Positions 31,972 to 39,885 are shown, counted from the first letter of the stretch. The stretch is 39,885 nt of DNA from an uncultured Lachnospiraceae bacterium (GCA_945621435.1 CALZBR010000023.1:1-39885); one strand, 5' to 3'. Translations and numbers: made by a program. The notes: generated by a model not told the origin, from the letters alone.

Positions 31972-32037
31972 CTATACGGAGTCACCACCGCTTTGTCCGT
32001 AAATCTATACGGATCCGCCACCGGTTTGTCCGCAAAT
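31972..32037. repeat. 33-bp imperfect tandem repeat, two copies
   Basis: Copies 31972-32004 and 32005-32037 share 28 of 33 bases and both open with CTATACGGA and end in GTCCGyAAAT. A partial third trace follows at 32038. The repeat lies between the 81-residue gene and the DUF4037 gene, and is not part of a supported coding frame. Confidence 0.65.
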
Positions 32038-32061
32038 CTAGGATGTGCAGATTTACAAAAT

Positions 32062-33597
32062 CTATAACTGTGCTCTTGCCGTCTTTTCTTCCGCTTCCTC
32101 AATGTCCCGGTAACCATACATCGCCACACTGTTACACATGATATCATAGGCAGGATTCTTTCCGTTTCTGGCATATTCCACAATGTATCTTCCGTACAAT
32201 TCCAGCATTTTATCGGAATAGGTTCCGATCTCCCCGCGAAGATAGGTCTCATAGGAGGTGTTAAAGGGATTGTCTTCATAGGTATGAATGCTTCTTGCAT
32301 TATCTGCCAATGCAGGATACTGAGCTGCAAATTCCTCCATCCACTTCACCTGCATACCGCAGATCTGCTCGATGATGCCCTTCTTTTCCTCTGTCAGCAC
32401 GGGGAAATGCTTCTCCAGCTCCCTGTATTTCTCAGGTGCCGTGCTCTCCATCATACGCCCGTACTTTTCCTCAATCAGATTATGTCCCAGATTGATTTCT
32501 CTGTGAAAGTCATAGAGATACTGCAGAAGCATAGGGCGGTTCCAGGTAAGATACTGACTCTTTCTCATAATGGAAAAGGTAGCCCAGTCATTCTGGCAGC
32601 TTGCCCTGCCCCCTTCGTTATGTACCTTGTCGAAGGCCGCAAATTCAAGCTTTGCAATCTCCTCCACCAACATCTCCTTTGACTTGGTTGCGAGCCCTGC
32701 CTTATATACCAGCTCCTCACTATGTGCATCCAGATAAAAATCAATGTCGCTGATAATATCCCGGGCATACAGCTCCCTGGCAAAGAAATCTCCCAGCTGC
32801 TCTGCCAGCTGTCGCAATGCAACGCTATTCTCCGCCGGCTGTGTTAACAGTTCCGTCATACTCTGCAGCACTCCGGCCACCTGTCTGCCGTTCTCTGTCT
32901 CCAACAGGCACCTGTGAAGCCACTTATCATGAGGCGGATATTTTCCATCGACATAAATCTGCAGACGCATCGCTTCCTTCATGCCGTCCCAGAGCATCAT
33001 CCCGGCGGTGAAGCGTTCCCCCCGCTCCAGACATCTTGCAAAATTGTATTCTGCTGTCTGGGCGTATCTTGCAGCCGCTTCTGCCAGCTTCAGATAAAAG
33101 ATTTCTTCAGGATAACCCTGCTTCAGCTGATTTCGAAACTCCGTAAAAACACCCTCGTCATCCCGGAACACCTTCCCGTTGACTGCTGCCGCCAGGTCAT
33201 AATCCCTGACCTCCCGCCAGGGAATCTCCTCATAACGCTCTGCCCCCACCAGGTTAAGATAAAACTCAGAAATGCGTATCACGCCTCTGCGGTTTTTCCC
33301 ATTGACTCTCGGAGCTCTCTTGTAGCCCTTGAATTCCAATGGCAATTCCTCATAAGCCTGCTGAAGTGCTTCCCCAATCTGCTCCCAGGTATCATCCGTA
33401 ACCCACAGGCAAAAATCCGGTCCCCAGTCATGGTCTCTGGACATCTCGTCATCATAGCCGAAGCAATCCGAGCCACGTCCTGCCAGCCCCACAGCTATTC
33501 TGCCCTCATATTCACCGAATTTTTCAGCTATCATGGGCTTTCCGAAAGCTTCATAATACGCCTCTGCCAGTCTGATTCCTACCCCTGTTTCACTCAT
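32062..33597 (-). CDS. DUF4037 protein with nucleotidyltransferase-like domain
   Basis: This 511-residue protein begins MSETGVGIRLAEAYYEAFGKP and soon shows GLAGRGSDCFGYDDEMSRDHDWGPDFCLWV, a G-S-D-x(n)-D-x-D-W pattern of the nucleotidyltransferase fold with the DUF4037 family's conserved surroundings. The rest is mostly helical, with Trp/Tyr-rich segments. The function of DUF4037 is not established to my knowledge. I chose the ATG at 33597 because AGGAG lies about 7 bases upstream; the open frame extends to 33624. It lies downstream of the FAD/Rieske gene by 63 bases. An aminoglycoside-nucleotidyltransferase-like activity is possible but unproven. Confidence 0.82.
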   Translation of the reverse strand: MSETGVGIRLAEAYYEAFGKPMIAEKFGEYEGRIAVGLAGRGSDCFGYDDEMSRDHDWGPDFCLWVTDDTWEQIGEALQQAYEELPLEFKGYKRAPRVNGKNRRGVIRISEFYLNLVGAERYEEIPWREVRDYDLAAAVNGKVFRDDEGVFTEFRNQLKQGYPEEIFYLKLAEAAARYAQTAEYNFARCLERGERFTAGMMLWDGMKEAMRLQIYVDGKYPPHDKWLHRCLLETENGRQVAGVLQSMTELLTQPAENSVALRQLAEQLGDFFARELYARDIISDIDFYLDAHSEELVYKAGLATKSKEMLVEEIAKLEFAAFDKVHNEGGRASCQNDWATFSIMRKSQYLTWNRPMLLQYLYDFHREINLGHNLIEEKYGRMMESTAPEKYRELEKHFPVLTEEKKGIIEQICGMQVKWMEEFAAQYPALADNARSIHTYEDNPFNTSYETYLRGEIGTYSDKMLELYGRYIVEYARNGKNPAYDIMCNSVAMYGYRDIEEAEEKTARAQL

Positions 33598-33660
33598 AAC
33601 ACAACTCCTAACTCCGATGGGCAACGGTCGCCCGGACAGTTCCCATCCATATTTTTATTC

Positions 33661-35052
33661 CTATCTGTACATGTCTCTCTGTGCCGGGTCATCCAGCAAA
33701 TGACCCTCCTCGTCATAACGGGAGCCATGGCAGGGGCAGTCCCAGCTATGGTCATCCGGATTCCGGGTCAGCTTACAACCCATATGGGTACATCTGGCAC
33801 AGGTCTCACCTTCCCAGGGAACGAACAGTCCCTTGGTCAGCCCGGAAATGCTTTCTGCCATATCAAGCCAGAAATTCCTCGCTCCCGCCTGAATCCGAAG
33901 TCTCTGCGGGGTAAAGACCTTTTCCCAGGGATTTATCTTCCCCTGAATCATATCTGTCAAAAGCATTGCTGCCACCATGGAAGAGGTCATCCCCCATTTC
34001 CCGAAGCCTGTAGCTACATACCAGTTCTTTCGCCAGACTGAGAACCTTCCAATAAACGGAACGCCGTCATGAGGCATACAATCCTGCGCCGACCATTGCG
34101 CCACAACCCTGCTGTCAGGAAAATACTTACAGGCAGCTGCCTTCAGACTTCCGTACGCCCCGCCCTGGCGATTCTTTCCCGTGCGATGGGAATTCCCCCC
34201 AAGCAGCAAGTGATTCTCTGTACTCCGGAAGGACAGACCCTCCCCTTCCGCACTTAGATACATTCCCTTGATTTCTACTTTTTTATCATTCTTCCGGGGT
34301 ATCCCCCCGGTCCCTGTCGGAGCTGCCTCTCTCTCCAGAGCAATCACATAGCCTCTTTCCTGATGCTGTCGCAAAAAATAAAATCCCGGTACAATCCGAA
34401 AGGGATAATGACAGGAAAACACAACCTTGTCAGTCAGAAACTTCGCTCTCCCTGTAGAGATCAGACCTTTCCTAACCTCTGTCACTGCACTCTCCTCGTA
34501 GATTTCCAATTGCTCCGCCAGACATCGGATGAACTTCAACGGATGAAAGCATGCCTGACGTTCAAAGCAGACTGCGCCGGCTGTCTGAAAGGGCAGTTCC
34601 GTACTATCCGTGTAATATGCCGGAATCCCCAATTCTGCTGCCACCTGTGCTTCCTCCAGAAGCTTCCCTGCCTCCTTGGCGGAATAGATATATGCGGGTA
34701 CCCGCTCAAAGTCACACTCGATGTGATACTTTTGAACCAGATTCTCATATTCATCGATGGCTTTCTGATTGGCTTCCGCATACAGTCTTGCTTTTTCCCA
34801 GCCGATTTCCTCCACCATTTTACTATAGATGAGACCATGTTGGGAAGTGATTTTTGCCGTTGTACGTCCGGTCTGTCCGCCGGCGATCCTATCCGCCTCC
34901 AGAATCGCCACCTTCAACCCGGCCTGTTGCAATCTCCATGCAATCAGAACACCGGCCATGCCGGCTCCGATGACCACCACATCCCTCTCATACAGCCCTT
35001 CCGCCGGCTTCCTTCGCGGTATCTGCACTTCTTCCATCCACAAAGATTCCAT
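33661..35052 (-). CDS. FAD-dependent oxidoreductase with C-terminal Rieske domain
   Basis: This 463-residue protein has an N-terminal DAO-type FAD domain (VVVIGAGMAGVLIAWRL, ILEADRIAGGQTGRTTAKIT, GFGKWGMTSSMVAAMLL) and a C-terminal Rieske 2Fe-2S domain with both ligand sets, CTHMGC and CPCHGS, spaced 15 residues apart. The start MESLWMEEVQIP matches the MESLW-type start of the family. I chose the ATG at 35052 with GGGAG about 9 bases upstream; the frame runs to 35091 from a TTG. It would pass electrons between a substrate-bound flavin and an iron-sulfur centre; the substrate is unknown. No partner reductase is encoded nearby. Confidence 0.87.
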   Translation of the reverse strand: MESLWMEEVQIPRRKPAEGLYERDVVVIGAGMAGVLIAWRLQQAGLKVAILEADRIAGGQTGRTTAKITSQHGLIYSKMVEEIGWEKARLYAEANQKAIDEYENLVQKYHIECDFERVPAYIYSAKEAGKLLEEAQVAAELGIPAYYTDSTELPFQTAGAVCFERQACFHPLKFIRCLAEQLEIYEESAVTEVRKGLISTGRAKFLTDKVVFSCHYPFRIVPGFYFLRQHQERGYVIALEREAAPTGTGGIPRKNDKKVEIKGMYLSAEGEGLSFRSTENHLLLGGNSHRTGKNRQGGAYGSLKAAACKYFPDSRVVAQWSAQDCMPHDGVPFIGRFSVWRKNWYVATGFGKWGMTSSMVAAMLLTDMIQGKINPWEKVFTPQRLRIQAGARNFWLDMAESISGLTKGLFVPWEGETCARCTHMGCKLTRNPDDHSWDCPCHGSRYDEEGHLLDDPAQRDMYR

Positions 35053-35147
35053 TTCCCTTGTCTCCCATTCCATTACCACATACTTAGTCAATCATTGTAA
35101 TAGTATGGTCGAACAGGGGTAAAAATAAACCTGTAACGTTCCCGGTC

Positions 35148-35900
35148 TTAATCCAATCTCAATTCCACCGGACAGTGATCGGAACCAAATATTTCCGTAT
35201 GAATCTCAGCTCCGCTCATACGCTCCTTCAGATTCTCTGACACAAGAAAATAATCAATACGCCAGCCGGCGTTCTTCTGTCTCGCCTGGAACCGATAGGA
35301 CCACCAGCTGTAAATCTCCTTTTTGTCGGGATAAAAGTATCGGAAGCTGTCCACAAAGCCACTGTTTAAGAGCTCTGTCATCTTGCCACGTTCCTGATCC
35401 GTAAAACCCGCATTGTTGCGATTGGTCTTGGGGTTCTTCAGGTCAATCTCCTGATGGGCCACATTCATGTCACCACAGACAATGACACCCTTCTTTTCGG
35501 CAAGCCCGCACAGATACGCCCGGAATGCATCCTCCCAACCCATGCGGTAATCCAGACGCTTCAGCTCATCCTGAGAGTTGGGTGTATACACGGTTATCAG
35601 GTAATACTCCGGATATTCCAGTGTGATGACCCGACCCTCATGGTCGTGCTCCTCGATTCCCATACCATAGCTGACGCTGATTGGTTCTTCCTTTGCAAAA
35701 ATCGCTGTCCCGGAATATCCCTTTTTCTCCGCATAATTCCAATACTGATGGTATCCCGGCAGATCCATCTCTATCTGCCCGGCCTGAAGCTTGGTCTCCT
35801 GCAGGCAGAAAAAATCTGCATCAAGCTTTGCAAAATCCTCCATAAAGTTTTTACCCATAACGGCCCGAAGACCGTTGACATTCCATGAAATGAATTTCAT
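35148..35900 (-). CDS. xth: exodeoxyribonuclease III / AP endonuclease
   Basis: This 250-residue nuclease of the EEP family cuts at abasic sites and removes 3' blocks in base excision repair. It has [12 protein letters not shown], the metal-binding Glu in [29 protein letters not shown] with the catalytic pair, and [11 protein letters not shown] at the end. The set of catalytic residues is complete. I chose the ATG at 35900 (MKFISWN) because GGGAGG lies 6 bases upstream; the frame back to 35981 does not look like protein. It is a cytoplasmic enzyme and probably a single-gene unit; 35901-36038 holds no gene. Confidence 0.95.
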   Translation of the reverse strand: MKFISWNVNGLRAVMGKNFMEDFAKLDADFFCLQETKLQAGQIEMDLPGYHQYWNYAEKKGYSGTAIFAKEEPISVSYGMGIEEHDHEGRVITLEYPEYYLITVYTPNSQDELKRLDYRMGWEDAFRAYLCGLAEKKGVIVCGDMNVAHQEIDLKNPKTNRNNAGFTDQERGKMTELLNSGFVDSFRYFYPDKKEIYSWWSYRFQARQKNAGWRIDYFLVSENLKERMSGAEIHTEIFGSDHCPVELRLD

Positions 35901-36038
35901 TTTGTCCTCCCGTGTTTTGCTGTGGCTTCTTTCCACATCGTCTTTCGAACTCAGTATAGCAAAAAATGGGTTCCCATGCAATGAGACCCATCCGTTTTAT
36001 ATAAGAGATTTTCAAGCAAAGTTTACACTCATAAAAAA

Positions 36039-36070
36039 AGCGTGCCAATCATTATCTGACCGGCACGCTT
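36039..36070 (-). terminator. terminator of the MutS2-like gene
   Basis: On the minus strand AAGCGTGCC pairs perfectly with GGCACGCTT around a 14-base loop and is followed by seven T. It lies 34 bases after the stop of the gene. Confidence 0.88.
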
Positions 36071-36104
36071 AACTATCAACCACTATCAGCCATGGTGTAT
36101 TCCC

Positions 36105-38006
36105 TCACTCCTCATAGGTCACCGTCTCCTCGGTATACTTTCGGTTCATATCATGGAGCTTCTTCCGATTCTCCACTGTCTCAAAGATAATGGAAAAATC
36201 GTAATCCTCAGGATACAACTCAGTGGCGGCCACATGCAACTTCACCCGCTTATGATTAATCCAGATTTTCTTGTTGGGCAGCTGGACCCTGAGGACGCCT
36301 TTTTCATTGATAGGCACGCAGACGATTCCTATTTTCTTTTCAGGATAGATCATGACGCTGTCACCGATTTTGTATTTGGTGGAAAGCTCCCCGTTATGAT
36401 GTACTTTTTTGGTTTTGGAAATCCGATGAGTACTCTCCTTTTTCAGCTCGCTGTCCTCTTTTTGAAATCGGTATTCAGACACGGCTGCTTCTCCATACGC
36501 TGCCTTGATGGCTACCTTTAGCATGTGATTTGGCATACCCAGTCTGTCTGCAATATAAAAGGCACAGCTTTCCCCCGCTTCCCCGATAATCATCTGATAA
36601 GTGGGCTGCAGAGTCTCTCTGTCAAAGGTCATCCTGGCGTTCACAATCCCCTCTGTGACCGCTGCATACTCCTTGACCTCCGGATAGTGAGTGGTGACCA
36701 GGAAATTGGCACCGCTTTTTTTCAGCTCCTCCAAAATGGCGATGGCGATTCCCATACCCTCCGCCGGATCCGTACCCGACCCCAGCTCATCCATGATGAC
36801 CAGACTGTCCTGATTCACTTCGCCCAGAACAGCCAGTACATTCTTGATATGGGCTGAAAAAGTAGAGAGATTCTCGGACAGATTCTGACCGTCCCCAATA
36901 TCACAGAGATAGGCACTGTTCATGCAGATATCAGCCTTTTGGCAGGTCACATGCAGACCGCACTGGGCCATATAACAATTCAGCATCACCGTCTTGATGG
37001 CTACTGTTTTCCCGCCGGTATTGGGTCCGGTGATTACGATACCCCGTTCTGTTTCTCCCAGTCTAAACTGCAAAGGAACATTGATAGACCTGTCCATCAG
37101 GGGATGTCTGGCGTCCCTCAGGACGATTCTTCTCTCCAGGTTGATGTCAGGCTCCGAAGCGTCCAGTTCCAGGCTCAGCTTTCCCTTGGAAAAGATGTAG
37201 TCCAGCTTTTCCATCATTTTCATATTCTCCCGCATGTGGGGAACGGCATCTGCTACCATGACCGTGAGGGTATACAGAATCTTATAGACCTCGTTCTCCT
37301 CCTCAATTCTTAACAGTTGCAGCTCTTCAAAGTACTTCGCTACTCCCACGGGCTCGATGAAAAAAGTACTTCCTGTGGAGGACTTGTCAATGGTACTGCC
37401 CGGAACCCGGAATTTATACTCTTTTTTCACGGGCACACAGACTCTGCCGTTTCGCATGGTGTAATAGGTATCCGCCATGCACTCCTTGTTGCTTCTGATG
37501 ATCTGCTCCGCCTTCTGCTTCATCTGCTCCTCACAGCGGATGATTTGCGTTCTGATCTCAAGCAGTTTCTTTGAGGCGCGATCATCTACCATTTCGTTTC
37601 GTATCTGTCTGGCAATCTCCTCCTTCAGCTCCGGCTCTTCCGGCAGATTTTCATCATAATACGCAAGGTGATTCTCCAATTGCCTTCCCCTGCTCAAATA
37701 GTCTCTCAGCCTCTCCACCGCGACCAGGACACGATGTACCCGCTCCAGCTGATAGGGACTCAGGCAGTCTCCCTTTTCCGCGACCTTCAGAATCTCATGT
37801 ATCTCTGTGACATTCTGAAGGGGAGGATTCCCCAGCTTTTCCACCATCTCCCTGCTGTCAGTGGTATCTCTTAATCGTTTTCTTAATTCTGTTTCCTGAA
37901 GACAGATTGTGGTACTGTTTATTTTTTCCTTGGCATATTCCGTAACTGCCAGTTCGGTCCACAATGCCTTGATCTTGTCAAATTCTATTTGTTTTTCTAT
38001 ATTCAT
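36105..38006 (-). CDS. MutS2-like ATPase lacking the Smr domain
   Basis: This 633-residue DNA-structure-binding ATPase has an N-terminal helical core and lever, GRVCVPVKKEYKFRVPGSTID then SSTGSTFFIEP, an arm region, and a MutS ATPase with Walker A GPNTGGKTVAIKT, LSTFSAHIK, Walker B LVIMDELGSGTDP and VTTHYPEVK. After a short charged linker there is a KOW-like stretch (YKIGDSVMIYPEKKIGIV) and a 50-residue tail. MutS2 in Bacillus has about 785 residues and ends in an Smr nuclease domain; here Smr is missing and the preceding coiled region is short. I chose the ATG at 38006 (MNIEKQIEFD), with AGGAG about 11 bases upstream. It lies just after the small module at 38066-38385. Confidence 0.9.
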   Translation of the reverse strand: MNIEKQIEFDKIKALWTELAVTEYAKEKINSTTICLQETELRKRLRDTTDSREMVEKLGNPPLQNVTEIHEILKVAEKGDCLSPYQLERVHRVLVAVERLRDYLSRGRQLENHLAYYDENLPEEPELKEEIARQIRNEMVDDRASKKLLEIRTQIIRCEEQMKQKAEQIIRSNKECMADTYYTMRNGRVCVPVKKEYKFRVPGSTIDKSSTGSTFFIEPVGVAKYFEELQLLRIEEENEVYKILYTLTVMVADAVPHMRENMKMMEKLDYIFSKGKLSLELDASEPDINLERRIVLRDARHPLMDRSINVPLQFRLGETERGIVITGPNTGGKTVAIKTVMLNCYMAQCGLHVTCQKADICMNSAYLCDIGDGQNLSENLSTFSAHIKNVLAVLGEVNQDSLVIMDELGSGTDPAEGMGIAIAILEELKKSGANFLVTTHYPEVKEYAAVTEGIVNARMTFDRETLQPTYQMIIGEAGESCAFYIADRLGMPNHMLKVAIKAAYGEAAVSEYRFQKEDSELKKESTHRISKTKKVHHNGELSTKYKIGDSVMIYPEKKIGIVCVPINEKGVLRVQLPNKKIWINHKRVKLHVAATELYPEDYDFSIIFETVENRKKLHDMNRKYTEETVTYEE

Positions 38007-38065
38007 TTCTATCTCTTCTCCTTTTTCTGCCCACCGGAAAATCTGCAATTCATCAGCCGACAGAA

Positions 38066-38110
38066 TACAAAAAAACCATGGTCACCTTAATTCATAAGAT
38101 ACCATGGTCA
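38066..38110 (-). terminator. strong terminator upstream of the MutS2-like gene
   Basis: On the minus strand ACCATGGT and a second ACCATGGT pair (the sequence is its own complement), with ATCTTA pairing TAAGGT inside, a bulged G and a TGAAT loop, then seven T. It ends about 60 bases before the MutS2-like start, so it either ends a separate transcript or attenuates that gene. Confidence 0.8.
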
Positions 38111-38350
38111 TTCATCTATACACCCTAAAAAACCTAAGCACATGGGCGCACCATAATATTAATCGAAATGTAAGGTAAGTGTGAGGCAGCTTGCGCTGTC
38201 CGCTAATGGGCAGACTCCCGGCAGGACATAGTAACCGTTCCTTCATACTGAACCGTTACGACATTGCCGAAAATCGACCTTGCAATATTTATTTTGCAAT
38301 GGTCTTCATTACCACACTTAACATACAAATCCTCCGCTTCTTTCAAATCT
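38111..38350 (-). ncRNA. short untranslated or leader transcript
   Basis: The promoter at 38357-38385 and the terminator at 38066-38110 bracket a transcript of about 285 bases. Near its start GCGGAGG lies 6 bases before an ATG (38324) that opens an 11-residue frame (38289-38324). Further on it can form a 9-of-10 hairpin (38231-38259) and a CAGC-GCAA-GCTG tetraloop stem near 38184-38195. I see no long protein in it and no known riboswitch. It may be a small RNA, a leader with a peptide that attenuates the MutS2-like gene, or a small-protein gene. Confidence 0.4.
38289..38324 (-). CDS. possible 11-residue leader peptide
   Basis: The peptide reads MLSVVMKTIAK. It is preceded by a strong ribosome binding site (GCGGAGG, spacing 6) and lies about 26 bases after the predicted transcription start. 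There is no repeated codon that would point to an amino-acid attenuator. Translation is inferred only from the site. Confidence 0.3.
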   Translation of the reverse strand: MLSVVMKTIAK

Positions 38351-38356
38351 AAATCT

Positions 38357-38385
38357 ATTATAATCACTATCAGTGATTGTGTCAA
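38357..38385 (-). promoter_or_regulatory. consensus sigma-A promoter with a palindromic operator in the spacer
   Basis: On the minus strand, -35 TTGACA (38380-38385) and -10 TATAAT (38357-38362) are both perfect and 17 bases apart. The spacer is filled by AATCACT-ATC-AGTGATT (38362-38378), a perfect 7-base-arm inverted repeat. A repressor bound there would block RNA polymerase. The -35 box overlaps the stop codon of the HD-GYP gene. The core resembles a tet-type operator (CTATCAGTGAT), but no TetR-like gene is nearby. Confidence 0.75.
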
Positions 38386-39668
38386 CCTGCAGTCCTGCCG
38401 ACGATTCCTATCTCATCCCGTGCAGCCAGGAACAGAGCCACCAGCTTTGGGTCAAAATCAACGCCTGCTCCCTCCTCAATGATATGGAAACACTTTTCCA
38501 GAGGCATGGCATCCCGGTAACAACGCTTGGCCGATACCGCATCAAACACATCAGCGATTGCCATGATTCTTGCATGGAGCGGAATTTCTTCTCCCTTCAA
38601 GCCATCCGGATACCCTTTCCCATTCCATTTCTCATGGTGATAACGGGCGACCTCGTACGCAATCTGCTGATATTCCGGATCGTCCAGGTCAGCAAAGGTC
38701 TCCCGGATGATATTTCCGCCCGTTGCCGCGTGCTGCTTCATAATGGCAAATTCTTCCTCCGTGAGACGTCCCGGCTTCTGCAGGATGCTGTCCGGAGTGG
38801 CTATTTTACCGATATCATGCATAGGTGCGGCATCCAGCACGTGTTCAATATAATCCCTGGTTAAGAACTTCGTATATTCCTGTTCCTTCTTCATCTGATT
38901 CAAAATGATTCTGACATAGTCCTTCGTACGTCTGATGTGTCCACCGGTATTATTATCCCGATTTTCAACCAATGTAGCAAACCCTGTGACCATATCCGCA
39001 TTGTATTGCCTGAGCCGCCGGAAGGACGGATCTTCGAAATTGATATAGATTCCCATGACTGCCAGTACCGGCAAAAGGGCAGAAATCAGAACCTCCGGCT
39101 CCAGTATCTGCAATACCAGAATGCCCAGCGATATAGTCATAAAGGAAAAAATGCCAAATAGTTTTCTCTTTTCAATTGTTCTGAACTTTACGCATATCAA
39201 TACAAAAATAAATAAGAAATGAATGCACAGGGATGTATAGGTAATGATCACGGGAATGCCCATGGAATAATTGGTTGTCTTTCCTTCAATGTAATACAGC
39301 CTGTTCATGGAAAGGAGGATACCCACCACGGATAACGCTCCCGGGGTCAAAGCAACCGCAAATCTCCTTCTGCCCTTAAGACCTATCGTCTCATTGAGCA
39401 GAAACAGGAATACCAGGATAATAACCACATCCATCAAAATCAGAAAGAATCCATGCAGTATCTTGTTGAGTATTCCCGGAACCATATCCATATGGTTCAC
39501 CGTCCAAGCCGTTGCCCCATCGAAAACAATTGCCCAAGGTGCTACCGCAATCATCACGTCAAACAAGGGACTGCAGCTCACCTTCTCGTCATAGATTTTC
39601 TTAATATAAGCAATAGTAAAATATAAAACCACAATCAGGCATCCCAATTGTAACTTATATTCGAACAT
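38382..39668 (-). CDS. membrane HD-GYP domain protein
   Basis: This 428-residue protein has an N-terminal half with about six to seven membrane helices ending near residue 215, followed by an HD-GYP domain. The latter shows ENRDNNTGGHIRRTKDYV, the metal pair MHDIGKIATPDSILQKPG, QHAATGGNII, ARYHHEKWNGKGYPDGLKG with the GYP motif and ADVFDAV. All ligand positions look intact, so it probably breaks down cyclic di-GMP. The membrane part has a 7TM-like layout and may sense an outside or membrane signal. I chose the ATG at 39668 because GGAGG lies about 10 bases before it; starts at 39677 or GTG 39701 are less well placed. Confidence 0.9.
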   Translation of the reverse strand: MFEYKLQLGCLIVVLYFTIAYIKKIYDEKVSCSPLFDVMIAVAPWAIVFDGATAWTVNHMDMVPGILNKILHGFFLILMDVVIILVFLFLLNETIGLKGRRRFAVALTPGALSVVGILLSMNRLYYIEGKTTNYSMGIPVIITYTSLCIHFLFIFVLICVKFRTIEKRKLFGIFSFMTISLGILVLQILEPEVLISALLPVLAVMGIYINFEDPSFRRLRQYNADMVTGFATLVENRDNNTGGHIRRTKDYVRIILNQMKKEQEYTKFLTRDYIEHVLDAAPMHDIGKIATPDSILQKPGRLTEEEFAIMKQHAATGGNIIRETFADLDDPEYQQIAYEVARYHHEKWNGKGYPDGLKGEEIPLHARIMAIADVFDAVSAKRCYRDAMPLEKCFHIIEEGAGVDFDPKLVALFLAARDEIGIVGRTAG

Positions 39669-39716
39669 CCCCGACATACCTCCATCTTTTGTATATTGCA
39701 CGAGTAGCTTCTATCT

Positions 39717-39746
39717 ACTATACCTGTTGGCAAAACTCTTCGTCAA
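39717..39746 (-). promoter_or_regulatory. sigma-A promoter of the HD-GYP gene
   Basis: On the minus strand, -35 TTGACG (39741-39746) and -10 TATAGT (39717-39722) are 18 bases apart. The start would fall near 39710, about 40 bases before the ATG at 39668. Confidence 0.65.
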
Positions 39747-39792
39747 GATACCGGGGGTAAAAGCCCGTAAGATTTTTGCCCCGGCATCCTGA

Positions 39793-39885
39793 CAATGGGC
39801 GCTCCGCGTGACAATGGGCGCTGTTCGTGTCAATGGGCGCTCCGCGTGACAATGGGCGCTGTTCGTGTCAATGGGCGCTCCGCGT
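39793..39885. repeat. alternating 19-bp tandem repeat at the window edge
   Basis: Five units of 19 bases, the last one cut by the window end, all start CAATGGGCGCT and end alternately in CCGCGTGA and GTTCGTGT (39793, 39812, 39831, 39850, 39869). The higher-order period is thus 38 bases. Identical units show no differences, which suggests recent expansion. It is G+C-rich against its neighbours, continues beyond the window, and no coding frame supports it. Confidence 0.85.

Noticed and set aside
35901..35981. N-terminal extension of exonuclease III
   Set aside because: A strong GGGAGG site precedes the ATG at 35900 and the family begins at MKFISWN.
38362..38378. Operator of a tetracycline resistance system
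   Set aside because: The palindrome resembles a tet operator only in its core; no tetR or tet gene is in the window, so the likeness may be chance.
38203..38385. 60-codon open frame on the minus strand within the small module
   Set aside because: Its start is the TTG of the -35 box, upstream of the predicted transcription start, so it could not be translated from that transcript; no ribosome binding site precedes it.
39793..39885. CRISPR array
   Set aside because: The units abut and alternate without unique spacers, and no cas gene is present; this is a plain tandem repeat.

Overview
The window looks like chromosomal DNA of a Gram-positive anaerobe of the class Clostridia, most likely family Lachnospiraceae. 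The grounds are the protein flavour throughout, strong AGGAGG-type ribosome binding sites, sigma-A promoters, a linked comEA / two-component / GerMN lipoprotein / comEC block, a clostridial argCJBD operon, and small protein families that I associate with Lachnospiraceae. Almost every gene lies on the minus strand; the one clear plus-strand gene is a short-chain dehydrogenase at 30897-31625. I see no rRNA, tRNA, CRISPR array, intact transposase or prophage.

Layout from left to right. 1-1330 is a decayed stretch with gene fragments, including a family member with a large internal deletion (663-1234). 1328-7610 is one transcription unit read leftward from a good promoter: comEA-like lipoprotein, OmpR-type response regulator, histidine kinase, GerMN lipoprotein, ComEC. 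7611-9502 holds a small DMT transporter and an orphan solute-binding protein. 9514-14720 is the arginine operon argC, GNAT, argJ, argB, argD behind ArgR-like operators. 14719-19703 is a membrane and redox operon: ApbE, a NusG-domain-II protein, a Gx-family membrane protein, an MFS/spermidine-synthase fusion and an EamA transporter. 19769-22475 is a MerR-controlled ABC exporter with a textbook 19-bp-spacer promoter. 22561-26429 holds an aminopeptidase P, a response regulator with two GGDEF-like domains and an M23 peptidase.

26482-28500 carries PTS enzyme I and HPr, followed by a frameshifted relic of 1-phosphofructokinase, the ribosome hibernation factor, and a 420-bp AT-rich non-coding stretch with four DnaA boxes. 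29807-36070 holds thioredoxin reductase, the dehydrogenase, an 81-residue protein, a DUF4037 protein, a FAD/Rieske oxidoreductase and exonuclease III. 36105-39668 holds a MutS2 relative that lacks the Smr domain and a membrane HD-GYP protein. Between these two lies a compact promoter / palindromic operator / short leader / terminator module (38066-38385). The right edge runs into an alternating 19-bp tandem repeat.

Functional themes are DNA uptake coupled to envelope sensing, arginine synthesis, flavin or redox maturation at the membrane, cyclic-di-GMP signalling (one GGDEF and one HD-GYP protein), and PTS phosphotransfer. The observations I would check first are the 38066-38385 module, the DnaA-box cluster away from dnaA, the ApbE/NusG-II/Gx operon, the degenerate second GGDEF domain and the edge repeat. 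All functional calls are by reading the sequence and from memory of protein families; no search was run.
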